Below are positions 40,070-48,570 of a stretch of DNA of 48,701 bases, piece by piece. The DNA is from CAZDAM01 sp964503595 (GTDB taxonomy: Bacteria > Muiribacteriota > UBA6191). Both the position numbers and the translations under genes were made by a program. Each line of letters starts with the position of its first letter. Positions within the stretch are counted from its first letter, which is position 1. Below the pieces are notes generated by a model. That model had not been told where the DNA came from and ran no database searches. It saw only the letters and a list, made by a program, of their open reading frames with translations. Location: the NCBI GenBank assembly GCA_964503595.1, contig CAZDAM010000011.1, positions 1 through 48,701 of the forward strand. The letters run 5' to 3'.

Positions 40070-40727
40070 CGTGGAGCTTTCCGTCCTTGAGTTGAAGAAC
40101 ACGGGGACAACGTCGGGCCAAAGACATGGAGTGGGTGACCAGAATCATGGTCAGGCCGTATTCCTGCACAACTTCAAAGAGAAGATCCGCGACAGAAATG
40201 GCACTGGCTGGATCCAGGCTTCCTGTGGGCTCATCGGCCAGAATCAGATCGGGTCTTCGGGCCACCGAACGGGCAATTGCGGTGCGCTGCTTTTCCCCCC
40301 CGCTGAGCATATGGGGATAGTGCGAGAGGCGGTGACTGAGCCCAACTCTCTCAAGGGCTTCAAGAGAGCGTTCTTTGGAATCGGCGAAGCCGAGAAGTTC
40401 GAGAGGAAGGGAAACATTCTCCAGGCAGCTCAAATGGGGGACCAGATGAAACTGCTGAAAGATGACCGAGACGTGGCGGGAGCGGATGCGGGCCAGTTCG
40501 GTTTCGGATTGGCTGAAGGTTTCCTGACCGGCAATCTGAATCGAACCGCTATCGGCACTTGCGAGTCCTGATGCCAGGGACAAAAAGGTGCTTTTTCCGG
40601 AACCGCTGGCCCCGATGACAGCACAGATCTCTTTTTTCCTGAGTTCAAAATCCAGATGGCTGAGAACGGGCATATACCCGGATGATGGCAGAATAAAGCC
40701 TTTGGATACGGCCTGCATGAAAAGCAT
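40044..40727 (-). CDS. LolD/YbbA-like ABC transporter ATPase
   Basis: The 227-residue product has Walker A GASGSGKST, the Q-loop in VSVIFQQFHLVPHLS, signature LSGGEKQRTAIARS, Walker B LILADEPTGSLD and the H-loop VTHS. These are features of the MacB/LolD/FtsE group. Its start overlaps the stop of the tesA-like gene (TGATG), and its end overlaps the FtsX-like permease by 26 bases, so the three are translationally linked. An internal ATG four codons in could be the true start. Confidence 0.93.
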   Translation of the reverse strand: MLFMQAVSKGFILPSSGYMPVLSHLDFELRKKEICAVIGASGSGKSTFLSLASGLASADSGSIQIAGQETFSQSETELARIRSRHVSVIFQQFHLVPHLSCLENVSLPLELLGFADSKERSLEALERVGLSHRLSHYPHMLSGGEKQRTAIARSVARRPDLILADEPTGSLDPASAISVADLLFEVVQEYGLTMILVTHSMSLARRCPRVLQLKDGKLHDDMDSTLL

Positions 40728-41335
40728 CAGGGCAGCTCCTTGAGGAGTTCCTCTATGACGGGTTTCAGATGTCCGGCAATGACTCGATGCCCTTTGGCGT
40801 TGGGGTGGATGCCATCTTTGAGATTCAGTTCCGGATTGAGGGCGACACCCTTTAGAAGAAAAGGAAAGAAGGGGACTTCAAATTCTTCAGCCAGGGTCCG
40901 GTAGGTCCGGGAAAACTCCTGCCGGTATTCTTCCCCGTAATTGGAGGGAAGCTCCATTCCAATCAGTAAAACCCGGTTTTTACCTGCCTGGTTGATGGAA
41001 AGCCGGAGCATTTCGGACAGATCTTTTTTCATCTCGCTTAAGGAAAGACCTCTGAGGCCATTATTGGCTCCCAGAGCAATCAGGATGATATCGGGCTTTC
41101 CCTTGAGGCTCCACTTCAAGCGTCCGGCCCCTCCCGCAGTGGTAGCTCCGCTGACTCCGGCATTGATGATCCTGATTTCAGGGAACTGTTCTTTCAGATG
41201 ATTTTCAATCAGGGAAGGCCAGGCCTCGTCTTCTTTAACCCCAAGACCTTCGGTCAGGGAATCTCCCAGAGCAAGAATTGTGGGAGAGGCTAAGGAAAAG
41301 CCCGTCAGAACAAGAAAAATCAGCGTGCGCAGCAT
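40727..41335 (-). CDS. GDSL-type esterase/lysophospholipase (TesA-like)
   Basis: The 202-residue product has a signal peptide (MLRTLIFLVLTGFSLAS) and the SGNH-hydrolase blocks: block I ILALGDSLTEG (nucleophile Ser), a Gly-containing block II (INAGVSGATTAGG), block III GANNGLRG and block V DGIHPNAKGH (Asp/His). This is the TesA/TAP thioesterase-lysophospholipase group, acting in the periplasm. I chose ATG 41335 for the signal peptide; a frame open to 41578 would run into the divergent permease gene. The TesA/YbbA/YbbP association is found in other Gram-negatives (divergent in E. coli); here it is a single coupled operon, with tesA first. Confidence 0.92.
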   Translation of the reverse strand: MLRTLIFLVLTGFSLASPTILALGDSLTEGLGVKEDEAWPSLIENHLKEQFPEIRIINAGVSGATTAGGAGRLKWSLKGKPDIILIALGANNGLRGLSLSEMKKDLSEMLRLSINQAGKNRVLLIGMELPSNYGEEYRQEFSRTYRTLAEEFEVPFFPFLLKGVALNPELNLKDGIHPNAKGHRVIAGHLKPVIEELLKELP

Positions 41336-41437
41336 AGGAGCAGAGGGTGGAGCCAAAGGAGTGGTTTCGTCAAGTCCTGAGCCGTTTCGGAGGGTTGTTT
41401 CCATGTAATGGAATGGCGGTATTTGGAAAGGAGGGGA

Positions 41438-42193
41438 ATGGATACCGTACAGGCATTGACCATTCTGGCTGCCTTTCTGACCTCGGCTTTGTCTGCCGTA
41501 GTCGGGATGGCTGGGGGCATCAACCTGCTTGCCGTCATGATGATGCTTCTGGATTACTCCCTGATCATTCCTCTGCATGGAATTACCCAGCTGGTTTCCA
41601 ACAGTTCCCGGGCCTGGTTTTTCCGTAAAGGAGTGGATTTCAGTATTTTCTGGCAGTTCGGTCTGACCCTGATCCCGGCTTCGTTTCTGGGCCTGATGCT
41701 GATCGGCCAGGTCAGTGTGCCACTTCTGAAGGCGGCAACGGCGATCTTCATCCTCTATGCCCTGTTCTCTCCAGGACTCTCATTCTTAAAGCATATTCAC
41801 GGGTCCGCAAGATTCAGGGTGGCAGGCTTTCTATCTGGTTGTGTTGGCATGGTGGTAGGGGCCACGGGACCCTTGATTAGCCCATTCTTTCTGCATTCAG
41901 GGTTAGCGAAGAACGCCCTGATTGGAACCCAGGCGGCCTGCCAGATCTTTCAGCATGGAACCAAGGTTCTCCTGTTTGGTGCGGTTCTTGATTTTCCCTA
42001 CCAGAATCATATTCCTCTTGCGATTGGAATGTGTCTGGCAGCAATTCTGGGCACCTGGTCTGGCAAAAACGTTTTGGCAGCAAGAATTTCGGAAGCTGCC
42101 TTTAAATCGCTCTATCGCAATGCCCTGGGACTGATCGCCCTGAAGATTCTGCTCTGGGATGTTCTTTATAAATCCTATTTTTCCATGGCCTGA
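41438..42193 (+). CDS. TauE/SafE family membrane permease (sulfite-exporter-like)
   Basis: The 251-residue product has about eight hydrophobic segments and the two half-repeats of the TauE/SafE family: AAFLTSALSAVVGMAGGINLLAVMM in the first half and GFLSGCVGMVVGATGPLISPFF in the second, each with the family's conserved Gly-rich motif. Relatives are proposed exporters of sulfite, sulfoacetate or other organic anions. ATG 41438 has AAAGGAGGGG just upstream; a start at 41408 lacks one. It diverges from tesA and its last 19 bases overlap the convergent small gene. Confidence 0.88.
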   Translation: MDTVQALTILAAFLTSALSAVVGMAGGINLLAVMMMLLDYSLIIPLHGITQLVSNSSRAWFFRKGVDFSIFWQFGLTLIPASFLGLMLIGQVSVPLLKAATAIFILYALFSPGLSFLKHIHGSARFRVAGFLSGCVGMVVGATGPLISPFFLHSGLAKNALIGTQAACQIFQHGTKVLLFGAVLDFPYQNHIPLAIGMCLAAILGTWSGKNVLAARISEAAFKSLYRNALGLIALKILLWDVLYKSYFSMA

Positions 42194-42474
42194 TCAAGGC
42201 CATTGAGGATTTTCTGGCCAACGTCCTGAAGCTTTCCCTTGATTTTGTCCCCGACCAAAGAGGCCTGGTGTTTGAGAATCCATTCCCGGGTAAGTTTGGG
42301 AAGCTCTTCAAAAGTCTGATCAAATCCGGAGGCCGTTGTATTGATATAGGTGTGACTCAGGCTGAAGGCAGGTTTTTCAACGATATGGTGACCGTCGCTC
42401 ATCTGAATGACGTGAAATCTGGAGGCTGCGAGCCCCGTAAGCACAATCAGGATTGCAAGTATTTTTCCAGCCAT
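42175..42474 (-). CDS. Small exported or membrane-anchored protein, unknown
   Basis: The 99-residue product has a hydrophobic N-terminus (KILAILIVLTGLAAS) that may be a signal peptide or anchor, then a polar part with HHIVEKPAFSLSHTYINTTASG and an amphipathic helical C-terminus rich in Lys, Asp and Gln. I chose ATG 42474 because it places the hydrophobic segment at the start; the frame is open to 42579 but that part overlaps the divergent gene's leader. The ribosome site is weak. No family is recognised. Confidence 0.6.
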   Translation of the reverse strand: MAGKILAILIVLTGLAASRFHVIQMSDGHHIVEKPAFSLSHTYINTTASGFDQTFEELPKLTREWILKHQASLVGDKIKGKLQDVGQKILNGLDQAMEK

Positions 42475-42497
42475 TTTCTGCCCCGTTAGATCCAAAT

Positions 42498-42524
42498 TTG
42501 TTTTTTTTTGTTGAAGTTTATCAT
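42498..42524 (+). promoter_or_regulatory. Candidate promoter before the 181-residue secreted protein
   Basis: A nine-T tract (42501-42509) lies in an AT-rich pocket of the divergent gap, followed by TATCAT (42519-42524), a fair -10 hexamer; TTGTTT at 42498-42503 is a possible -35 with short 15-base spacing. This is the most promoter-like stretch in the gap but weak evidence. Confidence 0.25.
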
Positions 42525-42557
42525 GAATGGGTCGACAGGCAGGGTATGGAGGGAAAC

Positions 42558-43103
42558 ATGAAACGGAAAACCTTATCACTCTTTGCCGGACTCTGCTTTG
42601 TGGTTGGTGTTCAGGCAGAAGAATCCCTGATTCGTCAGGTTGATTTCGAAGTTCTGGAATACCAGGGCAGCAATCTGGTGGAAGAGGGCTTCACAACGAC
42701 TCAGGACCTGTCCCACTATAAAACCATCACTCATCCCAGATTCCGGGTCAAACTGCGGCCAGGTCAGCTTGAGACCGCCAGTATGGCAGTTCAGGACAAG
42801 AATGCTCTTTTGAAAATGGATCTGGGTATGCGTTTGATGGAACATCATAGTGGAGGCCTGGCACTGAATCTGGAGACCCGCTTTGAATACGAATCCGAAG
42901 AGCGCTCCTTTGCCTTGAGCGGACAGGCAGTTCTGGCTGAAGACAAGCTGGTCACCTATGCTCTTTCCCAGGATGGAGCCTATGTCATGCGTGCCAAATC
43001 CATGGCGGCCGCCAAAACGGAAATCCCGGTGGATCTGGCGATGGAAGAAGAGCCGTTACCTGCCCGTGAACCCAAAGAAGCGGTGGCTCTGGCAACAGAA
43101 TGA
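42558..43103 (+). CDS. Small secreted protein, unknown function
   Basis: The 181-residue product has a good signal peptide (MKRKTLSLFAGLCFVVGVQA, then EESL) and GGAGGG before ATG 42558. The mature part looks beta-rich (VDFEVLEYQ, FRVKLRPG, LALNLETRFEYESEERSFALSG), ending in an acidic, Pro-containing tail. It may be a periplasmic beta-barrel or lipocalin-like protein, but no motif supports a specific family. Its stop overlaps the GT4 start (ATGA), so it is cotranslated with a glycosyltransferase. Confidence 0.7.
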   Translation: MKRKTLSLFAGLCFVVGVQAEESLIRQVDFEVLEYQGSNLVEEGFTTTQDLSHYKTITHPRFRVKLRPGQLETASMAVQDKNALLKMDLGMRLMEHHSGGLALNLETRFEYESEERSFALSGQAVLAEDKLVTYALSQDGAYVMRAKSMAAAKTEIPVDLAMEEEPLPAREPKEAVALATE

Positions 43104-44200
43104 AGATCCTGATGATTACGCTTCGAGCCGATATCGGCGGGGGCCCGGAGCATCTATTCAAACTCCTGGAAAATCGAAAACCGGATTGGGACTACTATGC
43201 GGCCTGCCCCATGGAAGCTCCCTATTATGAGCGCTACGTCGATCTTCTGGGGCAGGAGAGGGTCTTTGTTCTGCCGCACAGAAAGCTTGAATTGAAGGCG
43301 GTTTGGGGTTTGATGCAGCTGGTTTCCCGCGAAGGGATTGACTGGGTGCATTCTCATGGCAAGGGGGCTGGAATCTATTCGCGGATTTTAAGAGCCCTTA
43401 AACCTGTTCGGGTGCTTCATACCTTTCATGGTTTACATCTGGGGTATTCCAGGGAAATTTTCAACCGTCTTTACTGCTGGCTTGAGCGCTTCTTCTGTTC
43501 CTATCTGACCGATTTCATGATTTGTGTTTCTAAGACGGAAAAAAACAATATTCTTCGGCATAAAATTGCAAGCGACAGAATTCAGGTCATCGAGAATGGA
43601 GTCAGCATTCCACCCGATCTTTCTAGGAAGGAACCGGAATCTCATCCGCTAAGAGTTCTGCATGTGTCGCGTTTTGATGTTCAGAAAAATAGTGAACTTC
43701 TGCTTCCCATCGCCAGACAGATTGTGGAGGAAGACCTGCCAATCGTGATTGATGTCATTGGACAGGGAGAAGGCCAGAAAGATTTAAGGGAGTCCTTATC
43801 CAGGGAGGGGCTGCTTGAGGTTGTACTCCTGAATGGCCCAACCAATGAACCTGCTTCCTGGTTTTTGAAATCCGATGCCTATCTGAGCACTTCCCGCTGG
43901 GAGGGTTTACCAATGGCTGTTCTTGAGGCTTTTTCCTGCGGGCTTCCCTGTGTTCTGAGCGAAGTCACCGGGCATACGGACTTCCAAAACGAGGAGTCAG
44001 GCGCTTTGTTCTATTCTCTTGAAAAGCCTCTTGAGGCTGTTTTACATCTTGGCAGGCTGGCAAAGGACAAGGCTTATCGCCAGAGCCTGGGCCAGAAATC
44101 CCGCAAGCTTGCTGAAACAAGATATTCGGCCCAGCGAATGGCCAGGGATACCTGGAACCTTCTATCTCAGCTCAGCCAGAATTTTTCCCGGGCTCGGTAA
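43100..44200 (+). CDS. Family 4 glycosyltransferase (GT-B fold)
   Basis: The 366-residue product has the GT4 features: N-terminal domain with MKILMITLRADIGGGPEHL (Gly-rich nucleotide loop) and VHSHGKGAGIYSR, then VLHVSRFDVQKN at the start of the second domain, and the EX7E motif in SRWEGLPMAVLEAFSCGLP. It probably transfers a sugar to a lipid- or protein-linked glycan on the cytoplasmic face. It overlaps the upstream secreted-protein gene by four bases and the convergent MBL gene by 34. Confidence 0.93.
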   Translation: MKILMITLRADIGGGPEHLFKLLENRKPDWDYYAACPMEAPYYERYVDLLGQERVFVLPHRKLELKAVWGLMQLVSREGIDWVHSHGKGAGIYSRILRALKPVRVLHTFHGLHLGYSREIFNRLYCWLERFFCSYLTDFMICVSKTEKNNILRHKIASDRIQVIENGVSIPPDLSRKEPESHPLRVLHVSRFDVQKNSELLLPIARQIVEEDLPIVIDVIGQGEGQKDLRESLSREGLLEVVLLNGPTNEPASWFLKSDAYLSTSRWEGLPMAVLEAFSCGLPCVLSEVTGHTDFQNEESGALFYSLEKPLEAVLHLGRLAKDKAYRQSLGQKSRKLAETRYSAQRMARDTWNLLSQLSQNFSRAR

Positions 44201-45021
44201 TCACCTTTGTCGGTGGCCTCAATCCGGGCAGAATCGCAGAAAGGGTCATGCTCAAAGAACAGAATCCAGTCTTCTTTGGCAACCTGTTCGAGCAGGATTT
44301 CCTTTTCGGAAAGGGTCTGAAGAGCATTTAAGTCATAACCCATGATCCAGGGAAGAGAAATGTGGGAGCTTGTGGGAATCAGATCGGCACAGTAAAGCAG
44401 GTTTGTCTGGGTATCTCTGACCTTCAGAAGGGACTGGTGAGGGGTGTGTCCGTGAACCTTGATGACTTCCGTGTAGGGAAAGAGCGGTTTTGAGTTTCCT
44501 CCATCAAAAAGATTCAGGACTCCTGCTTCCTGAAGAAACAGAAAATTATCTCTTAAGAAGCTGGCCTGATCTCTTCTTGAAGGTTTCATGGCCCATTCCC
44601 AATGATATTGTTCGATATGGTAGGTGGCATTGGGGAAGGTCAGCTGAAGTTCCCTGTTCTCGCGGTGGGTGGTTCCTCCGGCATGATCAAAATGCAGATG
44701 GGTCAGGAAGACATCGGTGATGTCTTCCCGGCGAAGTCCAATTTTGTGAAGTTCCACATCCAGTTGAAACTTGGCATGATCAATGGCGTAGATTTCTTTT
44801 TCCTTCGGGGACATCTTGCTGCCGATTCCGGTATCGATCAGAATTCTTCTTTCACCATCATCAAGAAGCAGGGTTCTTAGAGCCATTTCAATGCGATTGT
44901 GGGCATCAGCCGGATTGGTTTTATTCCATAAGACTTTGGGGATGACGCCGAACATGGCCCCACCATCGAGACGAAATCGGCCAGTATCCAGGGAGTGAAG
45001 GGTGTAAGGTCCGATTTTCAT
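44167..45021 (-). CDS. Metallo-beta-lactamase fold hydrolase
   Basis: The 284-residue product has the metal-binding THLHFDHAGG motif, preceded by ILIDTGIGSKMS and followed by KVHGHTPHQSLL, CADLIPTSSHI and a late FEHDPFC histidine. These place it in the MBL superfamily near the lactonase (AttM/AiiA-like) or generic hydrolase groups. ATG 45021 has GGGAG six bases upstream; the frame is open to 45204 but that lies in the oxidase gene. It overlaps the FAD oxidase stop (ATGA), so the two are cotranslated and may act on successive metabolites. The substrate is unknown. Confidence 0.9.
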   Translation of the reverse strand: MKIGPYTLHSLDTGRFRLDGGAMFGVIPKVLWNKTNPADAHNRIEMALRTLLLDDGERRILIDTGIGSKMSPKEKEIYAIDHAKFQLDVELHKIGLRREDITDVFLTHLHFDHAGGTTHRENRELQLTFPNATYHIEQYHWEWAMKPSRRDQASFLRDNFLFLQEAGVLNLFDGGNSKPLFPYTEVIKVHGHTPHQSLLKVRDTQTNLLYCADLIPTSSHISLPWIMGYDLNALQTLSEKEILLEQVAKEDWILFFEHDPFCDSARIEATDKGDYRAREKFWLS

Positions 45022-46472
45022 GGATTTCTCCCAAAAAGGTTTCCTGGGGCTGCCAGAGCATCCGGGTCCAGATCCTGCTTGATTTTCTGCATCTTTCTTA
45101 CGGTTTCTTCCGGCCATTGCAGGGGCAAGGCCCAGGTTTTCATTTTTCCCAGGCCATGTTCTCCAGCAACACCTCCACCCAGGCGGGCTGCATTTTTCAT
45201 GCAAAGCCGGGTGGCCTCAAGGGCTTTTTCTTTTTCGTAAAAATTCCGGGCCATGATATTGACGTGAGGATGCCCATTGCCCAGGTGGCCGAAGGTGGCC
45301 GTGATGTCCTGAAAGGGTTTCAGGGTTTCGCGCATGAAGGTGAACTGTTCTCTGAGATGAGGAAGAGGAACCCACCAGTCAGAGCTGATTTTGCCCCCAC
45401 CCTGAGCCTTGTTCTGATGGGCTACTTCATTGATGGTGGCAGGCACATGGTGGCGAAGTCTGCGAAACTCAAGAAGTTCGAGATACTCAGAGGCCACAAT
45501 CGCCCTCTCCATCAGATCGGTGTTCTGATTGGTCAGGTCGGAATGGATTTCGCACAGGGCTTCCATGAAGGTTTCATCACTGTCTTCCTCAATGAGCTCA
45601 CTCTTCAGATACAGGGTTACAACTCCCTCTGGAACTTCAAACCGGGTGCTTTTTTCCCGCATGAAGTCCGTGGCCCGGGCATCCATATATTCGAGGCAGC
45701 GAAGGTTCAGTTCAGTGCGCCTCTGATCAAGAAGGGGGGCCGCCTTAAGAGCCTGATCTTCGTTTTCAAAGAAAAGCATGATGCTTAGCATAGGGGCCGG
45801 TTTGGGAATCAGCAGAAGCCGGGCTTTCAGAATCATGCCAAGGCTTCCTTCTGCTCCCAGATGCCAATCGAGTTCTTCTCCGTCCAGAAAAAGTCCAGCC
45901 CTGTTCTTGCCTGAAAACAGCTCCAGTGGATTTCTGTTTCGTTTGAGATGCCTGATCTGGCCTTGATGATCCATCACGAGAAGTTCAAGGACATAATTGC
46001 GGCTGGAACCGTAATGATAGGAGTTTTCTCCGGTGGCATTGGTGGCCAGGGTACCGCCAATGAGGACCTCTTCCCAGCTGGTCGGATCCGGGGGGTAATG
46101 CCATCCTAAATCATCAGCAGATTTTTGCAGATCCTTCAGAAACACTCCCGGTTCGACCCAGACTGAAGCTCCCAGTGCATGGGGTTCGATTTCTCCGGTT
46201 TTGGTCAGTTTTTCCATGGATATGAGAATCCCGGTATCAGTGACACTGGCCCCGGTGACCGAAGTCCGGCTGGCAGAAGCCGTGTAGGGGATTTTGTGGG
46301 TCAGGCAGATTTTCAGAATTTCCTGGAGTTCTTCAACTGTGGAAGGTCTTAGGATGGCCTCGGGCTTAAGACTGAGAACAACATCGTTCAAATAAGATTC
46401 ACAGGCGTCTGAATCTGGCAAAATAGGCTGAAACTTTTCAAAAATCGTGGCAATACTGGGGGCACTTGACAT
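45018..46472 (-). CDS. FAD-linked oxidase (GlcD/D-lactate dehydrogenase-like)
   Basis: The 484-residue product has the PCMH-type FAD domain: RPSTVEELQEILKIC, ASRTSVTGASVTDTGILISM, WHYPPDPTSWEEVLIGGTLA, TNATGENSYHYGSSRNYV and LGAEGSLGMI. The C-terminal substrate domain has FGHLGNGHPHVNI and GGVAGEHGLGKMK. This is the GlcD/DLD group, which oxidises 2-hydroxy acids such as glycolate or D-lactate; the exact substrate cannot be told. The start is ATG 46472 with no strong ribosome site. It is the first gene of a coupled pair with the MBL hydrolase and diverges from the SUMF1-like remnant. Confidence 0.93.
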   Translation of the reverse strand: MSSAPSIATIFEKFQPILPDSDACESYLNDVVLSLKPEAILRPSTVEELQEILKICLTHKIPYTASASRTSVTGASVTDTGILISMEKLTKTGEIEPHALGASVWVEPGVFLKDLQKSADDLGWHYPPDPTSWEEVLIGGTLATNATGENSYHYGSSRNYVLELLVMDHQGQIRHLKRNRNPLELFSGKNRAGLFLDGEELDWHLGAEGSLGMILKARLLLIPKPAPMLSIMLFFENEDQALKAAPLLDQRRTELNLRCLEYMDARATDFMREKSTRFEVPEGVVTLYLKSELIEEDSDETFMEALCEIHSDLTNQNTDLMERAIVASEYLELLEFRRLRHHVPATINEVAHQNKAQGGGKISSDWWVPLPHLREQFTFMRETLKPFQDITATFGHLGNGHPHVNIMARNFYEKEKALEATRLCMKNAARLGGGVAGEHGLGKMKTWALPLQWPEETVRKMQKIKQDLDPDALAAPGNLFGRNP

Positions 46473-46532
46473 AGGACCATTTTATCAAAGGCGAGGGCAT
46501 CATGTGCATTCCTAAGATTTTTCTGAACAGTC

Positions 46533-47315
46533 TTGCGCTATTTTATCCGGGCTGAGGAAAACGGGGTGGGTCGAAGGCAGTATGCTTCGGAAATTTTTTA
46601 TCCTCCTCTGAGAAGCCGGGTAAGTATGGCTTCCGGTTTTGAGATCATGAAAACCGAAGGCACCCAAAGGCAGTGGGAAGCTGTCATGGGAAGCAATCCA
46701 TCCGTGCATAAGGGAGAAGTTCGTCCGGTTGAGAGGGTTTCCTATCACCAGATCCAGAATTTTCTTGAGCGGCTGAATGAGAATTCAGAAGAATATGTCT
46801 ATAGACTCCCCACGGCAGAAGAGTTTGAATATGCTTACCGCGGAGGCCTTGATTCCCATTTTTTCTGGGGAGATACGGTTTTCAGCTATTACAGGTACTG
46901 CTGGCTCAAGCCCAGTGTGCAAAGAGAAAGAGAAAACGGACCGACCCATTTAAGAGAGCATCAGGAAGTGGCCCGTCTGAATCCCAATCCTTTCGGGCTT
47001 TTTGATATGTGCGGCAATGTGGCTGAATGGACTCAAAGCGATTTCTCTGTACCGGAAGGGGTGAAATTCAAGGACCCCCGGGCCGGTTAGCTCTTGCAAC
47101 CCAAGGCTGTGGCAGGCAAGATAGTTATGGGTCGGCACTTTCAGAGAGAAATGATGAACAATGGCCGTCCAAGCTTTAGTTTTGCAGCTCATCCGGGTCA
47201 GTATACGGTTCTTCCAGAAAAGGGGGCCAATGATCTCACCGGATTTCGCTTGCTCGAATACCAAGAAACTGATGACGGAACAGGAAATTTTTGTCCAGGC
47301 AGCCCGCCAGCATGA
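46533..47315 (+). pseudogene. SUMF1/FGE-like (formylglycine-generating enzyme fold) gene interrupted by an in-frame TAG
   Basis: The frame from TTG 46533 to TAG 47088-47090 encodes most of a SUMF1-type domain: FEIMKTEGTQRQWEAVMGSN, RPVERVSYHQIQNFLERLN, YRLPTAEEFEYAYRGG, NPFGLFDMCGNVAEWTQ. It then stops, but the same frame continues past the TAG with VMGRHFQREMMN (in the place of the family's RGGSF block) and DLTGFRLLEY, the usual family end, to about 47261 and on to a stop at 47315. The TAG falls in a variable loop. The N-terminal GSF-x-MGS part is missing and there is no ribosome site, so I read it as a decayed gene. Recoding at TAG is possible but unsupported. The C-terminal catalytic cysteines of true FGE are absent. 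Confidence 0.7.
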
Positions 47316-48570
47316 AGCTGGGAATCTGAAACAGGCCAGAACCGGTTATGAAAAGGTGCTGGAACTGAATTCCAGAAATGTTCATGCCTGGCATCTATTG
47401 GGCCATCTTCTTCTGGAATCCGGGCAGAATCAGGAAGCCCTGGAATGTCTGGTGAAAGCCTGTGAACTGGAACCGGAAAATGCAGAGCTTCAGATCAGTC
47501 TGGGGCGGGCTCTGGCTCAGTCAGGAAGATTTTCCGAAGCCTGTAAAATCTTCTCTGCGGCTGCTCCCATTCTGCAGGATCCTGAAATCTGGGAGCTTCT
47601 GGGCCGGTGTGCCGAAGCTGATCTTAAGATTCAGGATGCCATCGGGGCTTTCTCCAAAGCTTTAAAACTTGATTCCTCCCGTCTTGGTTTGATGGGGCGA
47701 ATGGGATACCTGTTACTCTATGCGGAAGAAATCGAGCGGGGATTTAATCTGCATCGGTTTCGAAGTTCTGTACTTGAGGCCTCCAAAGTTCCGCTTGGCT
47801 CGGAATTTCCTTCCGTCAGGAGGCAGAGGATTCATCTGAATGGAGAGCAGGGGCTTGGGGATGAGCTGTTTTTTCTTCGCTACCTGCCGGTTTTGGAAAA
47901 GCTTGGACCGAAAGAAATCAGTGTCTTACTGAGCCCGAAGAATCAGACTTTGATTGCCAGGATTCTACCTGAACTGAAGCAGGGAAATCCGGGGCCGGAT
48001 TCCCTTGTTCTTGAGCTTGGAGATCTACCCCATATCTGTATTCGTGAAGGGTTTCGGGAAATTCCTGCCCCCCTGTTTATGGGAAGCTGCGACCCCAGCG
48101 GCCCGATCTGTGTTCAGTGGGAGGCCGGGGCTCCGCAGATTGCCATGAAAGACGCAACGGGTGTGGGAAAAAGGGTAGATCCGTTCTGGCTTGGGACTCT
48201 GCTTCAAAAAACCGGTAAAGACTGTGTTGTCTTACAGAGAAATCCAAAACCGGAAGACCTTCTGGCTTTTGAAAAAGGTTTTGGAAAAGAGGTCGAAAAT
48301 CATTCTTCTCTTCAGGAGGATCTCATATTGATGCATGAAGGTCTTCAGAAATATTCAGGCTATGCCGGAGTATCTTCCACGGCCTGGCATATGGCTTCCG
48401 GCATGGATATGCCTGGGCTTATCTGTGTACCTCATCCTGCTGATTTTCGCTGGGGGCTTCGTCCCCAAAATACCATCTGGTTCAAAACGGCCACTCTGAT
48501 CCGCCAGAATCAGGATGGGAGTTGGCCCGAAGGCATAACTGCTTTGCAAGCCAGGGTTTTCTTCCGTTGA
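47272..48570 (+). CDS. TPR protein with C-terminal glycosyltransferase-like domain
   Basis: The 432-residue product starts with about four TPR units (residues 5-150), such as QARTGYEKVLELNSRNVHAW and EALECLVKACELEPENAELQ. The C-terminal part begins with LNGEQGLGDELFFLRYLPVL, the conserved GEQGLGD-x-RY block of a TPR-linked GT-B family. It ends with YAGVSSTAWHMASGMDMPGL and HPADFRWGLRPQNTIWF, the usual position of its sugar-nucleotide site. In relatives the loop reads VDTAVAHLAGA; here the Asp and Thr are changed, so activity is uncertain. ATG 47272 was chosen; TTG, GTG or ATG codons upstream lie in the pseudogene. The ribosome site is weak. Confidence 0.82.
   Translation: MTEQEIFVQAARQHEAGNLKQARTGYEKVLELNSRNVHAWHLLGHLLLESGQNQEALECLVKACELEPENAELQISLGRALAQSGRFSEACKIFSAAAPILQDPEIWELLGRCAEADLKIQDAIGAFSKALKLDSSRLGLMGRMGYLLLYAEEIERGFNLHRFRSSVLEASKVPLGSEFPSVRRQRIHLNGEQGLGDELFFLRYLPVLEKLGPKEISVLLSPKNQTLIARILPELKQGNPGPDSLVLELGDLPHICIREGFREIPAPLFMGSCDPSGPICVQWEAGAPQIAMKDATGVGKRVDPFWLGTLLQKTGKDCVVLQRNPKPEDLLAFEKGFGKEVENHSSLQEDLILMHEGLQKYSGYAGVSSTAWHMASGMDMPGLICVPHPADFRWGLRPQNTIWFKTATLIRQNQDGSWPEGITALQARVFFR

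Noticed and set aside
41399..41413. Short palindrome TTCCAT-GTA-ATGGAA between tesA and the TauE-like gene
   Set aside because: Only 6 bp per arm and no second copy seen; could be an operator but cannot be told from chance.
47088..47090. TAG read as pyrrolysine or another recoded residue
   Set aside because: No suppressor tRNA or recoding structure is visible, the 5' end of the gene is also missing, and ordinary TAG stops end other genes in the window (for example at 137-139, 12947-12949 and 27962-27964).
47094..47315. Separate 73-codon plus-strand gene after the SUMF1-like frame
   Set aside because: It is in the same frame as the SUMF1-like gene and carries that domain's C-terminal blocks, so it is treated as the continuation after the in-frame TAG.
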